DNA of 64,000 nucleotides from Phreatobacter aquaticus (GTDB lineage: Bacteria > Pseudomonadota > Alphaproteobacteria > Rhizobiales > Phreatobacteraceae), in assembly GCF_005160265.1 (NCBI RefSeq), contig NZ_CP039865.1, forward strand, positions 1,884,828 to 1,948,827, in the 5' to 3' direction. The stretch's first letter is position 1. Every line of letters starts with the position of its first letter. Made by a program: the position numbers and the translations under genes. The notes under the pieces are model-generated. The model did not search any database. It saw nothing but the letters and a program-made list of their open reading frames with translations, and was not told where the DNA came from. Positions 1-9,123 of the stretch are shown here, in pieces.

Positions 1-945
1 GGCGGCCATCGGCGCCAGGATGCCGGCAAGCCCGAGCCCGCCGATGCCAAGAGCGGCGGCCATGGCGAGAGCGCCCAGCGCCTGCAGACCGATGCCGATG
101 CGGATGGCCATGTCTTCGCCCAACCGCGCCACCAGAGGCGTGCCGATGATCGATCCGCTGACAAAGCCGATCACGCAGGTCGAGAACGATGCGCCGGCCC
201 CGATCGGCCCCAGCCCATAGACGCCCTGCAGGATGAACGACGACGACGAGATGAACGAAAACAGGCCCGAATAGCCGGCGGCGAAGATCAGCGTATTGGC
301 GAGGAAGGTGCGGTCGACCACGATCGTGCCGAAGGTCCTGAGAATGCCGATCGGCGAGATCGGCGCGGTCGAGCGTTCGCGCAGCGTTTCTGGCAGCTGG
401 ACCATGACCAGGACCAGCGCGCAGGCCGCGTAGATCAGCATGATCGCGAAGGTCGAGCGCCAGCCGAAGGCGACATGCAGCACGCCGCCGAAGATCGGGG
501 CTATCGCCGGCATCACGCTCATGAATGTGCCCATCAGGGCGAGTTCGCGGGCGGCGCGCCGTCCCTCATAGAGATCGCGCACGATGGCGCGGGCCACCAC
601 GATGGGACCGGCAGCCCCCAGGGCCTGCAGGCAACGGGCGGCGGTCAGCGTCTCGATCGACTGCGCGGCGGCACAGAGCGCCGTTCCCACCCCGTAGAGC
701 ACCAGCGCGATGACCAGCACGGGCTTGCGGCCATATTTGTCCGACACGGGTCCGTACAGGATCTGGCCGGCGGCAAAGCCCACGAGGAAGGCCGATAAGG
801 TCAGCTGCACCTGGGCCGTCGTTGCGCCAAGGACCCGACCGATATCGGGCAGCGACGGCAGGTAAAGGTCGGTCGAGACCGGTCCCATCGAGATCAGCAT
901 CGCGAGCAGGGCGGTCAGCGCGAATGTGTCGGGACGGAATGCCAT
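1..945 (-). CDS. Bcr/CflA-type MFS drug efflux transporter (3' end cut by window)
   Basis: The frame is open from an ATG at 945 to the window edge (315 codons, no stop), so the C-terminus lies outside. The start MAFRPDTF leads into a first membrane helix and then TDLYLPSLP, the N-terminal signature of Bcr/CflA multidrug exporters. A GPVSDKYGRKP loop follows, matching the MFS motif A between helices 2 and 3. Further hydrophobic segments occur throughout, giving about nine helices in the visible part. The family exports drugs such as bicyclomycin or chloramphenicol, or amino-acid derivatives, by proton antiport; the substrate here is unknown. It lies 63 bp downstream of the YqaA-like gene on the same strand. 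Confidence 0.85.
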   Translation of the reverse strand, partial: MAFRPDTFALTALLAMLISMGPVSTDLYLPSLPDIGRVLGATTAQVQLTLSAFLVGFAAGQILYGPVSDKYGRKPVLVIALVLYGVGTALCAAAQSIETLTAARCLQALGAAGPIVVARAIVRDLYEGRRAARELALMGTFMSVMPAIAPIFGGVLHVAFGWRSTFAIMLIYAACALVLVMVQLPETLRERSTAPISPIGILRTFGTIVVDRTFLANTLIFAAGYSGLFSFISSSSFILQGVYGLGPIGAGASFSTCVIGFVSGSIIGTPLVARLGEDMAIRIGIGLQALGALAMAAALGIGGLGLAGILAPMAA

Positions 946-1008
946 GCTGCCTCGAAACGGGAGGGGAGGGTTCACCTAGCTCCCGGCTGTCATCCTGTCG
1001 AGCGGGCC

Positions 1009-1485
1009 TCAGCCTGCAAAGGCGCTGAGCAGCCCTGCCGCGCCGAGCCAGATCACGGCGTAGCGGCCGGTCCGGGCAACAAGCGTCAGCAGCAGCGTCG
1101 GCACGGCCGGATAGCGCGCCATGCCGGCGACCAGCGTGATCGGGTCACCGACGACCGGCAGCCAGCATCCGAGCAGCGCCGCCCAGCCATAGCGGGTGAA
1201 GATCCTCTGCATGCGCGCGATCGTTTCGGGCGGCAGGCGGAAGCGCTTGAGCCATGCGTGACCGCTCTCGCTGTCGGCACCGCGCGCCAGCAGGCGGCCG
1301 ATCCACCAGCTTGTCATCCCACCAGCGGTGTTCGCGATGGAGGCGACCACGAACAGCAGTCCCGGCCGTTCGTAGCCGGCCGCGAGAATGCCGACGAACA
1401 CCAATTCCGACCCGCCGGGCAACAAGGTCGCGGCCGAGAACGCGGCGAGCGCCATGGTCGACAATGTGGCAAGATCGGCGACCAA
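1009..1485 (-). CDS. YqaA/DedA-like small membrane protein
   Basis: A 158-residue protein with four or so hydrophobic segments. It contains PGGSELVFVG near the N-terminus, an NTAGGMTSWWIGR stretch, and GDPITLVAGM near the C-terminus. These match the YqaA family of SNARE-associated (DedA-superfamily) inner membrane proteins, whose wider family includes lipid-carrier recyclers. I chose the TTG at 1485 because AGGGAG sits six bases upstream; the ATG at 1455 is an alternative that shortens the protein by ten residues. The frame extends to 1731 but that part runs antisense to the MarR gene and is not credible. It is divergent from the regulator at 1588, which may control it. Confidence 0.75.
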   Translation of the reverse strand: MVADLATLSTMALAAFSAATLLPGGSELVFVGILAAGYERPGLLFVVASIANTAGGMTSWWIGRLLARGADSESGHAWLKRFRLPPETIARMQRIFTRYGWAALLGCWLPVVGDPITLVAGMARYPAVPTLLLTLVARTGRYAVIWLGAAGLLSAFAG

Positions 1486-1587
1486 GAGAGGCTCCCTGTT
1501 AACCGCGGTCTCATGCCACGAGAGAGCCCGCTTGCACAGGGTGCGCCAGGGCCTTTTAATACGGCTCCGAAACGAGTTGAGTACCCG

Positions 1588-1938
1588 ATGGCTGTCGAGC
1601 TGCGTCCGGCCCAGGCGATCAAGCTGATGCACGACCTGTCGCTTGCGTTGGTGCAGGACGGTGAGCCGGACTTGTCGCCGCGCCAGCTCGCCATCCTGCT
1701 GACCATTTATCTGGAGCCGCCGCCCCATCACGTGCGCGATCTGGCCGCACGCCTGAAGGTGACCAAGCCCGTGATCACCCGCGCACTCGACACGATGGGC
1801 AAGATGGAATTGGTGTCGCGCCGCCGCGACGAGAATGACAAGCGCGACGTGATCATCCAGCGCACCGTCAAGGGGGCACTCGCCATCGAGCGGCTGGGCG
1901 ACCTGCTGGTGGCGCAGGCCAAGGGTCTCCAGCCGTGA
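1588..1938 (+). CDS. MarR-family transcriptional regulator
   Basis: A 116-residue protein, short for the family. It has the winged-helix core: LSPRQLAILL, then HVRDLAARLKVTKPVITRALDTM as the recognition helix region, then the wing VSRRRDENDKRDVIIQ. MarR proteins bind palindromic operators as dimers and release on binding a small ligand. The start is the ATG that follows a short divergent intergenic region. It lies 103 bp from the YqaA-like gene on the opposite strand and 48 bp before the NlpC/P60 gene, so either could be its target. The ligand is unknown. Confidence 0.85.
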   Translation: MAVELRPAQAIKLMHDLSLALVQDGEPDLSPRQLAILLTIYLEPPPHHVRDLAARLKVTKPVITRALDTMGKMELVSRRRDENDKRDVIIQRTVKGALAIERLGDLLVAQAKGLQP

Positions 1939-1986
1939 CAGGCCTGCAGTCGTGAGCCGTTAACGGCCATATGCTAAGAGACGTCC

Positions 1987-2835
1987 ATGTCGTTCGACCG
2001 CCGCCTGACGCCCGCCCGTTCCGATCTCGCCAGCCTCGCGCTGAAAGGCCGCGTTGAGGCCGAGCGCTTCGTCGAAGGCAAGCCTGCGCGCGTGACGGCC
2101 GCGGTGACGGCATTGCGCGGCAAGCCGGATCTTGCCGCCGGCATCGATACCGAACTCACCTATGGCGAGCCGGTCACGGTCTTCGACGAGGCGGACGGCT
2201 TCGTCTGGCTGCAATCGGCCCGCGATGGCTATGTTGGCTATGCGGAGGCCGGAACCATCGGCCCGGCCGGCCAGCCGGCCACCCATCGCGTGGCGGCGCT
2301 CAGGACCTATCTCTATCCCGGCCCGAGCATCAAGCTGCCGCATCTGGCTCTCGTGCCGATGAATGCGCGGTTGACGCTTGTTGGCAAGGACGGCCAGTTC
2401 GCCGTCACCGATACCGGCGCATATGTCATCGCGCATCATCTTGAGCCGCTCGGTCAAGTCGAGGCGGATTTCGTGGCGGTGGCCGAGCGCTATGTCGGCA
2501 CGCCCTATCTCTGGGGCGGCCGCACCAGCCTAGGCCTCGATTGCTCCGGACTGGTCCAGACGGCTCTGGAGGCTGCCGGCATCGCCGCGCCCCGCGATTC
2601 CGACATGCAGGAAAAGGCGCTGGGCGACGCGTTCGATCTGAAGCCCGATCTCTCGAACCTCCAGCGCGGCGACCTCATGTTCTGGAAGGGCCATGTGGGC
2701 ATCATGACGAGCCCGACCGAACTCCTGCACGCCAACGGCCATCACATGGCGGTGGCGAAGGAGCCCGTGGCGGAAGCAGTGGAGCGGATCAGGGAAAAGT
2801 CGTTCGGCCAGGTGACCAGCGCGCGAAGGCTCTGA
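1987..2835 (+). CDS. NlpC/P60-family peptidoglycan peptidase with SH3-like N-terminus
   Basis: A 282-residue predicted D,L-endopeptidase of the cell wall (C40 family). Residues about 30-150 look like one or two bacterial SH3-type repeats (GEPVTVFDEADGFVWLQ). The C-terminal NlpC/P60 domain starts near 158 with YVGTPYLWGG, the nucleophile is Cys186 in LDCSGLVQ, and His236 in GHVGIM is the second triad residue, with His248 in ELLHANG nearby. No signal peptide is visible, which is common for this rhizobial subfamily. The family cleaves between D-Glu and the diamino acid in stem peptides. It lies 48 bp after the MarR gene in the same direction and may be cotranscribed. Confidence 0.88.
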   Translation: MSFDRRLTPARSDLASLALKGRVEAERFVEGKPARVTAAVTALRGKPDLAAGIDTELTYGEPVTVFDEADGFVWLQSARDGYVGYAEAGTIGPAGQPATHRVAALRTYLYPGPSIKLPHLALVPMNARLTLVGKDGQFAVTDTGAYVIAHHLEPLGQVEADFVAVAERYVGTPYLWGGRTSLGLDCSGLVQTALEAAGIAAPRDSDMQEKALGDAFDLKPDLSNLQRGDLMFWKGHVGIMTSPTELLHANGHHMAVAKEPVAEAVERIREKSFGQVTSARRL

Positions 2836-2839
2836 AAGG

Positions 2840-3520
2840 TCAGTCGCAGACCGGCTTGTCGCACTGGCGCACAGCCTTGACCGCCGCTTCCAGCACCGTC
2901 CGTCCGGGCCATCCGATCAGCGCGACGCCAGCGAGCATGAAGGACGGCGTCGCCGCGAGATTGGCTGAATTGGCGAGCCGCGCCGCCTGCGCCAGGACCT
3001 GACCGGTTTCCCGCTTGTCGGCGATATCCTCGACCGCCGCCCTGTCCAGCCCGAGATCGGCGGCAACGGCAAGGCCCCTTATCCCGTCGAACACGCCGCG
3101 CGCCGCCATGGAGGCCGCCTGATAGGCCTTCGCCTTGTCCGCGCCGCCCAGCAGCTTCACCGCATATTCGACGCGGGCGGCCTGGAACGACGGGATGCCG
3201 AGGCTCGGCGCATTGATGAAGCGCACCGCCAGATCGGGATCGGCTGCCACCATGGCGTGGATGTCGCGTGCGGCACGCCGGCAGAAGCCGCAATTGGAAT
3301 CGTAGATCTCTGTGATCGTGATGTCGGCCTCGGCCGACCCGATCAGCAGCGCATTGTCCAGTTCGGTGATCTCGGTCTCGATCTCGACGGGAACGCGGAA
3401 ATTCGGCACTTCCCGGCCATCGGCGCCGAACAGCGGATACCAGGCACCCTGTGCCAGGGCCGGCCCTGCCATGAGGCTGAGCCCGCTGGCGAGAAGCTTG
3501 CGGCGGCTGTGTCGAAGCAT
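2840..3520 (-). CDS. DsbA-family thiol:disulfide oxidoreductase
   Basis: A 226-residue exported protein. The N-terminus MLRHSRRKLLASG has twin arginines followed by a hydrophobic segment and an ALAQG cleavage-type site, so it may use the Tat route. The thioredoxin-fold active site is CGFC (Cys77-Cys80). A conserved cis-proline loop is likely in AATPSFMLAG. This resembles the Com1/ScsC-like branch of DsbA proteins, which make or isomerise disulfides in the periplasm. I use the ATG at 3520 because the longer frame (to 3583) would place non-signal sequence before the signal peptide. It is convergent with the NlpC/P60 gene, four bases apart. Confidence 0.85.
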   Translation of the reverse strand: MLRHSRRKLLASGLSLMAGPALAQGAWYPLFGADGREVPNFRVPVEIETEITELDNALLIGSAEADITITEIYDSNCGFCRRAARDIHAMVAADPDLAVRFINAPSLGIPSFQAARVEYAVKLLGGADKAKAYQAASMAARGVFDGIRGLAVAADLGLDRAAVEDIADKRETGQVLAQAARLANSANLAATPSFMLAGVALIGWPGRTVLEAAVKAVRQCDKPVCD

Positions 3521-3539
3521 CGGGTCAATCCGGAAAGCA

Positions 3540-3570
3540 GAACGGCCGCACCATGGAGGAGCGGCCGTTC
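3540..3570 (-). terminator. Hairpin after the chemoreceptor gene
   Basis: A perfect 10-bp inverted repeat (gaacggccgc / gcggccgttc) with an 11-base loop sits 28 bp past the chemoreceptor stop and before the DsbA-like start. On the minus strand it is followed by a short CTGCTTT tail rather than a long U run, so it is a plausible but weak intrinsic terminator. Confidence 0.55.
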
Positions 3571-3597
3571 GACTTGAAGTCACGCCTGCGTGACGGA

Positions 3598-5691
3598 TCA
3601 GGCGGCGCGCACGGTCGCCATGAATTTCTCGACTTCGTGTCGCAGATGCTCGCTCTCCTGCGACAGCGCCTGGGCCGACGACAGCACCTGTGTCGAGGCG
3701 GCGCCGGTATCGGCGGCGCCCTTGTTGACATCGGCGATGTTGGTGGCGACTTCCGCGGTGCCCTGGGCGGCTTCCTGAACGTTGCGGGAAATCTCCTGGG
3801 TCGCGGCGCCCTGTTCCTCGACGGCGGCCGCGATCGCGGTCGCAATCCCCGCCAGCCGGTCGATCGTCGTGCCGATCTCCTTGATGGCGTTGACCGAGTC
3901 CTGGGTCGCCACCTGCATGGTGGAGATCTGTGCGCCGATCTCTTCGGTCGCCTTGGCGGTCTGCGTCGCCAGCTGCTTCACTTCCGATGCCACCACGGCG
4001 AAGCCCTTGCCGGCCTCACCGGCGCGAGCGGCCTCGATGGTGGCATTCAGCGCCAGCAGGTTGGTCTGCTCGGCAATGGCCGTGATCAGCTTCACCACAT
4101 CGCCGATGCGGCCGGCCGCAACCGACAACTCGTTGATCCGCGCATCGGTCTTCTGGGCCTGCTTCACGGCCTCGTTGGCCATGCGGCTCGATTCCTCGAC
4201 CTGGCGGCCGATCTCGCCGACGGAGCTCGCCATTTCCTCGGCGGCGCTGGCCACAGACTGGACATTCGCCGAGGCGTCATCGGAGGCCGAGGCCACGACG
4301 CCCGCCAGCTGTTGCGTGTTGGCAGCGGTGCGAGAGAGCCCGCCTGCCGCCGATTCCAGCTGACCCGAGGCGCGTGAGACCGTGTCGACGATATTGCCGA
4401 CAGCCGCCTGGAACTCGTCGGCGAGCTTCAGCATGGCCTGACGGCGGTCGGTGGCCGAGCGCTCCTCGAGGACCTTCTGCTCGCCGCGCAGGCGCTCGGC
4501 TTCGATCATGTTGTCCTTGAAGGTCTGCATGGCGCTGCCGAGCGCGCCGATCTCGTCCTTGCGCTCGGTGAACATGGCGTCCACCGTCATGTCGCCATTG
4601 GCGAGCCGGAGCATGCCTTGCTGCAGATGGCCGAGCGGGCCAGTGACGCGGCGCGACACCAGCACGATCATGCCGACGGCGAAGATGAGTGCTGCGCCGA
4701 GCAGGCCGAGCTGGGTGGTCAGGCTCTGCATTGCGCTATCGCGAAGCGTGTTGGCGCGCTCGCGGGCAACCGACAGAGCCGCTTCCGCCACACCGAGGAT
4801 GGTGCCGAGCTTTTCGACGGCCATTGGCGACCAGGTGTCGGCTGTGAAACCTGCCGGCTCCTTGCGGATCAGGGCGGTCAGCGTCTTGAGACGCAGCGCG
4901 GCGAATTCCGGGCTGATGAAGCCGGCACGCGCGCGGACCATGGCCTCGCCGAAGCGCGGCGGCATGGGCAGCATGGAAGCGAGGCTTTCCACCGATGCCC
5001 AGGCGGTCTCAAGCCGGGTCGTCAGCTGGGTATAGCCGACCATCGGATCAGCCGGCATGGGCAGGCCGGCCAGTGGGTTCGAGATGGCCACCGACGTGTC
5101 GCCGGCCGCCTGGCGGGCAACCCAGGCCTGCTGCTTGATTTCCATCAGCTGGTCGACAAAGGCGTCATCCAGCTTGATCACCCGGGTCAGATCGTTGGAC
5201 ACCTTGTCGAGGAGTTCGATCGCTTCGGTCGTAGCCTTGAAGAATTCCGGCGCCAGGGTTGCGCGGCGCTGTGCCTTGGGCTGAGCGAAGGCGGCAGTCG
5301 TCTCGGTATGCAGCGCCTCCAGGCGGCTGATCATGCTGTCGAGGCTGCCAATCGCGCCGGTAAGGCTCGGCAGATTGGCCTGCCGAAGGGTGGCAACCGC
5401 TGCCTTGAGTGCCGGCATCTCGGCGTCGCGGACCGGCTTGATGGTCGGGGGGACGCCCTGGAAGACGCCATCCAGCAGCAATTGGCGGTTGGTGTTGGAG
5501 CGGTCCACCCGCAGGTTGTGGAGCGCCGTGAACATGTGGGACGTCGCTTCCGCGACGGTTGCGGTCCGGTTCGCGCTCTTCAGCTTGTCCCATGACGTCC
5601 AGGCATCGAAGGACAGCTGCGAGATGACCGCGATGACGAGAGCGGTAATGACCGCCTTCAGCAAGGCGTTGACAGAAATCTTGTTGAACAA
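3598..5691 (-). CDS. Transmembrane methyl-accepting chemotaxis protein
   Basis: A 697-residue receptor. It has an N-terminal membrane helix (about residues 10-30), a periplasmic ligand region of about 290 residues, a second membrane helix, a HAMP domain beginning [13 protein letters not shown], and a cytoplasmic signalling domain. The hairpin tip shows the conserved [20 protein letters not shown] core that binds CheA and CheW. I chose TTG at 5691 because GGAGAG lies four bases upstream. A GTG at 5739 in the same frame would instead run through a long perfect hairpin at 5700-5736, which looks like untranslated leader. The ligand is unknown; no NWETF-like CheR/CheB tether is visible at the C-terminus. 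Confidence 0.88.
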   Translation of the reverse strand: MFNKISVNALLKAVITALVIAVISQLSFDAWTSWDKLKSANRTATVAEATSHMFTALHNLRVDRSNTNRQLLLDGVFQGVPPTIKPVRDAEMPALKAAVATLRQANLPSLTGAIGSLDSMISRLEALHTETTAAFAQPKAQRRATLAPEFFKATTEAIELLDKVSNDLTRVIKLDDAFVDQLMEIKQQAWVARQAAGDTSVAISNPLAGLPMPADPMVGYTQLTTRLETAWASVESLASMLPMPPRFGEAMVRARAGFISPEFAALRLKTLTALIRKEPAGFTADTWSPMAVEKLGTILGVAEAALSVARERANTLRDSAMQSLTTQLGLLGAALIFAVGMIVLVSRRVTGPLGHLQQGMLRLANGDMTVDAMFTERKDEIGALGSAMQTFKDNMIEAERLRGEQKVLEERSATDRRQAMLKLADEFQAAVGNIVDTVSRASGQLESAAGGLSRTAANTQQLAGVVASASDDASANVQSVASAAEEMASSVGEIGRQVEESSRMANEAVKQAQKTDARINELSVAAGRIGDVVKLITAIAEQTNLLALNATIEAARAGEAGKGFAVVASEVKQLATQTAKATEEIGAQISTMQVATQDSVNAIKEIGTTIDRLAGIATAIAAAVEEQGAATQEISRNVQEAAQGTAEVATNIADVNKGAADTGAASTQVLSSAQALSQESEHLRHEVEKFMATVRAA

Positions 5692-5699
5692 AGCGCTCT

Positions 5700-5736
5700 C
5701 CGGACAGCATTTATCAGCGATAAATGGACTGTCCGG
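5700..5736 (-). promoter_or_regulatory. Hairpin abutting the chemoreceptor ribosome-binding site
   Basis: On the minus strand CCGGACAG-tc-CATTTAT-cgctg-ATAAATG-CTGTCCGG forms two perfect stem blocks of 8 and 7 bp around a five-base loop. The closing CCGG runs straight into the GGAGAG Shine-Dalgarno, whose first two G residues are base-paired in the stem. This could limit translation or act as an operator in DNA. The A/T-rich inner block is the weaker part. Confidence 0.6.
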
Positions 5737-5835
5737 CACTGTGGTAAAGGAAGCGCTAAGACAATTGAGAAAACCGTTCAGACAATTCGGCTAAACTCTC
5801 AAAAGTTAGAGTGACTTAAGGGAAGGTCTCCCTCG

Positions 5836-6786
5836 TCAATAGCTATGTGACGGGTCCACGACATTCGTCAGGGCGCCACCCTGCTCCGCGACCTGGATCT
5901 GTCCGGCAACATAGGCGGCAATCGCGGGCGGCGAGGAGATCGCCGAATTGTGCGGCGTGACCGTCACCTTCGGATGCAGCCAGAACGCGCTGTCGGCCGG
6001 CAGCGGCTCCACCTGGAACACGTCGAGCACGGCGGAGCCGAGCTTGCCGCTGTCCAGAGCCGCCAGAATGTCGGCCTCGTTCTGCAACCCGCCGCGGCCC
6101 ACATTGATGAGAACGGGGCCGCCGATCGCCTCAGCCTTCGGCAGATGGGCGAACAGGCTGGCATTGAGAATGCCGGCCGTATCGGGGGTCAGCGGCATCA
6201 CCGCCACCAGAATGTCGGACGACGCGACGAGCGCCTCCAGGCCTGAAGCTCCATGGTGCATGGTCACACCGTCAACGGCCTTCTCGCGCCGGCTCCAGCC
6301 GGCAACGCGGAAGCCCATCGCCTTGAGCTTGCCGGCGGCATCCTGGCCCAGCACACCCATGCCGAGCAGGCCGACCTGGATGTCGCTGGCCTGCGGCTGG
6401 TCGCGCAGGTCGGTCCACGAGCGCTGCTTCTGGAAGCCGTCATAGGTGCGCACCCGGCGCAGCGCCATCAGGCAGTGCATGACGATATATTCCGACATGC
6501 GGGTCGTCAGGTCGGGGTCGACCACACGCACGATCGGAATGCCGGCCGGCAGGCGCTTGTCCTTGAACAGATGGTCGACGCCGGCGCCAAGCGAGAAGAT
6601 GGCCTTCAGGTTCGGCAAGCCCGCAAAGGCGCCTTCCGGCTGCTTCCAGGCCGCGGCATAGGTGATCTCGGCGGGATCGAAGGTCTCGGTGTGCAGCACG
6701 ACCTTCCAGCCCGGCAGGGCGTTCTGGAAGCGCGTGCGCCAGGGTTCGGGATCCCAGCCTGACATACCAAGGAGCAAGGTGTTCAC
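5836..6786 (-). CDS. ghrA: Glyoxylate/hydroxypyruvate reductase A
   Basis: A 316-residue NAD(P)-dependent 2-hydroxyacid dehydrogenase. The Rossmann motif is VGLLGMGVLGQ. The catalytic Arg lies in LINVGRGG, the Glu in DVFQVEPLP, and the His in VTVTPHNSA. The substrate-side FSLGAGVDHL and the short length fit the GhrA subgroup, which reduces glyoxylate to glycolate and hydroxypyruvate to glycerate in the cytoplasm. Its ATG overlaps the yejF stop by four bases, so it is translationally coupled as the last gene of the yej operon; the metabolic reason for that pairing is not evident. Confidence 0.88.
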   Translation of the reverse strand: MNTLLLGMSGWDPEPWRTRFQNALPGWKVVLHTETFDPAEITYAAAWKQPEGAFAGLPNLKAIFSLGAGVDHLFKDKRLPAGIPIVRVVDPDLTTRMSEYIVMHCLMALRRVRTYDGFQKQRSWTDLRDQPQASDIQVGLLGMGVLGQDAAGKLKAMGFRVAGWSRREKAVDGVTMHHGASGLEALVASSDILVAVMPLTPDTAGILNASLFAHLPKAEAIGGPVLINVGRGGLQNEADILAALDSGKLGSAVLDVFQVEPLPADSAFWLHPKVTVTPHNSAISSPPAIAAYVAGQIQVAEQGGALTNVVDPSHSY

Positions 6787-8423
6787 GGTGCGGGGCTTCC
6801 GTAGGCTGTGGTTTCAAGATCGAAGGCGGCGGCGAAGAGGGCCTTCGTGTAATCCTTCTCCGGATGCTTGAACACCCGTTCCGCGGGACCCTGCTCCACG
6901 ATCCGGCCGTCCTTCATGACGATGATGTCGTCGGCGAGTGCCGAGACCACCTTCAGGTCGTGCGAGATGAACAGATAGGTCAGGTTCCTCTTGGCCTGGA
7001 GGTCGCGCAAGAGGTCGACAATCTGGGCCTGCACGATGCGGTCGAGGGCCGAGGTCGGCTCGTCCAGCATGATGAAGGAGGGCTCCAGCACCATGGCACG
7101 GGCAATGGCCACGCGCTGGCGCTGGCCGCCCGAGAATTCGTGGGGATAGCGGTGGCGGGTTTCGGGATCGAGGCCGACATCGACGAGGGCCGTTGTCACC
7201 CGGCGATCCACCTCATCTGCACTGATATGGGGATGGTGGACGCCGAGCCCTTCCGCGACGATTTCGCTGACCGACATCCGCGGTGACAGCGAGCCGTACG
7301 GGTCCTGGAACACCACCTGCATCTCGCGACGCTTCGGCCGCATGGCCTTCACACCAAGCCCCTGGATCGGCTGGCCCATGAACACGATCGGACCTTCCGA
7401 CGAGATCAGGCGGAGAAGCGCCAGCCCGAGTGTCGTCTTGCCCGAGCCGCTCTCTCCGACAATGCCGAGCGTGTGCCCGGCCTTCACCGCGATCGTGATC
7501 CCGTCCACCGCCTTGATATGCCCGACGGTGCGCCGGAGAAGCCCCCGTTTGATCGGGAACCAGACCTTGAGATCGTCGGCCTCCATGACGAGGGCTCCGC
7601 CGTCCTTCTCGGGGCGGACCATGGGTGTCGGCTCGGCGGCCATCAGGTCGCGCGTATAGGTCTCGCGCGGGCGCTCGAAAATCTCGCGCACCGGCCCCTG
7701 TTCGACGATCTGGCCATGGCGCATGACGCAGACCCGGTCGGCGAATTTCCGTACGACGCCGAGATCGTGGGTGATGAACAGGATCGCCATGCCGAATTCG
7801 CGCTGCAGATCCTTCAGGAGCTTCAGGATCTGCGCCTGCACCGTCACGTCGAGCGCGGTGGTCGGCTCGTCGGCAATGAGAAGGTCCGGCTCATTGGCCA
7901 GCGCCATGGCAATCATCACGCGCTGGCGCTGACCGCCGGAGAGCTGGTGGGGATAGGCGTCGAGCCTGGATTCAGGATCGGGCAGGCCGACCTTGGCGAG
8001 CAGATCGATGGCACGTGCCTGTGCCGCGGTCTGCGACAGGCCGCGGTGCAGGATCAGCACTTCCGCCACCTGCTGCCCGATCGTGTGCAGCGGGTTGAGC
8101 GAGGTCATCGGTTCCTGGAACACGATGGAAATGTCGTTGCCGCGCACCGCCCGCATGTCGGCTTCCGGCGCCTTCAGCAGGTCCTGGCCTTTGAACAGGA
8201 TCTCGCCCGACGGGTGTGACGCCGCTGGATAGGGCAGGAGCTTCATCACCGAGAGCGCCGAGACCGACTTGCCGGAGCCGCTTTCGCCGACCAGAGCGAT
8301 GGTCTCACCACGCGCGATGTCGAAGGAGATGCGGTCGACGGCCAAGCTCTCCTTCCCGCCCTGGCGGAAGGCAACGGAGAGATCGCGGACGGAAAGGAGG
8401 GGTACGGCTTCTGGGTCTGTCAT
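6783..8423 (-). CDS. yejF: Peptide ABC importer, dual ATP-binding protein YejF
   Basis: A 546-residue protein with two complete nucleotide-binding domains fused in tandem. Domain 1 has Walker A GESGSGKS, signature LSGGQRQR and Walker B LLIADEPT. Domain 2 has [16 protein letters not shown] and FIMLDEPT. Each half ends with an oligopeptide-transporter type C-terminal extension. YejF drives the YejBE permease that imports peptides, including microcin C in enterobacteria. The start overlaps the PIN-domain gene stop by four bases. The order yejB, yejE, then two small genes, then yejF, is unusual because the small pair interrupts the transporter operon. Confidence 0.9.
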   Translation of the reverse strand: MTDPEAVPLLSVRDLSVAFRQGGKESLAVDRISFDIARGETIALVGESGSGKSVSALSVMKLLPYPAASHPSGEILFKGQDLLKAPEADMRAVRGNDISIVFQEPMTSLNPLHTIGQQVAEVLILHRGLSQTAAQARAIDLLAKVGLPDPESRLDAYPHQLSGGQRQRVMIAMALANEPDLLIADEPTTALDVTVQAQILKLLKDLQREFGMAILFITHDLGVVRKFADRVCVMRHGQIVEQGPVREIFERPRETYTRDLMAAEPTPMVRPEKDGGALVMEADDLKVWFPIKRGLLRRTVGHIKAVDGITIAVKAGHTLGIVGESGSGKTTLGLALLRLISSEGPIVFMGQPIQGLGVKAMRPKRREMQVVFQDPYGSLSPRMSVSEIVAEGLGVHHPHISADEVDRRVTTALVDVGLDPETRHRYPHEFSGGQRQRVAIARAMVLEPSFIMLDEPTSALDRIVQAQIVDLLRDLQAKRNLTYLFISHDLKVVSALADDIIVMKDGRIVEQGPAERVFKHPEKDYTKALFAAAFDLETTAYGSPAP

Positions 8424-8875
8424 GGGAGCGCCGTCAGGAAGCGGTCAATGTCGGAGGGAATGTCGGGATTGAGATAGTTGAGCCGCGGCAAGACGGCGAG
8501 GCGGGCATCGGACGTGACGAACCAGCCGCAATCCTGCAGCGCCGCGGTTGCGAGATGAATGGCATCCGGAGACTTGAGGGCCGGCCAGCGTGCCCTGAAT
8601 TCGGCGGCCTGGCGAAGCACGGGTCGCTCGACGTCGTGGCAGGCAAGTGTCGCCGTCTCGCCCGCGAAGATCCGGTCATAGACCGCCACCAGCGCGTCAT
8701 CGCCGTGCCGAAGCGGGTGAACGAGAACCTCGCTCCAGGTGAGCCAGCTGGTCATGGCCGTCAGCCGGCCGGTATCGATCATGTCCCACAATTGCTCGTG
8801 CCGGACATTCTGGCCATGCGGGCTCTCCACGAGCCGGATCAGGAAATTGGCATCGAGATAGATGCTGACGGCCAC
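8420..8875 (-). CDS. PIN-domain ribonuclease, VapC-like toxin
   Basis: A 151-residue PIN-domain protein. The four acidic residues expected for metal binding are present: Asp8 (YLDANFLI), Glu49 (WSEVLV), Asp104 (SPDAIHLA) and Asp123 (TSDARL). VapC toxins cleave tRNA or rRNA and are held by a cognate antitoxin encoded just upstream. Here the gene directly abuts the 75-residue gene upstream and overlaps yejF by four bases downstream, so it is embedded in the transporter operon. The target RNA cannot be inferred. Confidence 0.85.
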   Translation of the reverse strand: MAVSIYLDANFLIRLVESPHGQNVRHEQLWDMIDTGRLTAMTSWLTWSEVLVHPLRHGDDALVAVYDRIFAGETATLACHDVERPVLRQAAEFRARWPALKSPDAIHLATAALQDCGWFVTSDARLAVLPRLNYLNPDIPSDIDRFLTALP

Positions 8876-9103
8876 TCAGATCGGCCCGCCATCGCGAATG
8901 CGCCGGACGCGCTCCACCGCTTCCAGCGTGGACTGGACACGCTTGAAATCGAGTTTGTCGGTCATGGCCCGCAGGCGCTGCGAGGCGGTGAGCACGGGCG
9001 CTGCCTCCTGCACGATCTCGACCGGGCGCGAGGGGTCTAGACCCTCCCGCAAGGCGGGCGGCAGGTCGGCTACGGAGACGATCTTGCGCACAACCTCGTT
9101 CAT
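8876..9103 (-). CDS. Small antitoxin-like protein paired with the PIN toxin
   Basis: A 75-residue protein beginning MNEVVRKIVSVADLPPALREGLD. I do not recognise a named DNA-binding fold such as AbrB or ribbon-helix-helix. The antitoxin role is inferred from its size, its position immediately before the PIN-domain gene with no gap, and the general layout of vapBC loci. The C-terminal half (ASQRLRAMTDKLDFKRV...) is charged and probably helical, the kind of segment that wraps a PIN domain. It starts 20 bp after yejE. Confidence 0.6.
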   Translation of the reverse strand: MNEVVRKIVSVADLPPALREGLDPSRPVEIVQEAAPVLTASQRLRAMTDKLDFKRVQSTLEAVERVRRIRDGGPI

Positions 9104-9123
9104 GGCCCGATCCTACCATGACA

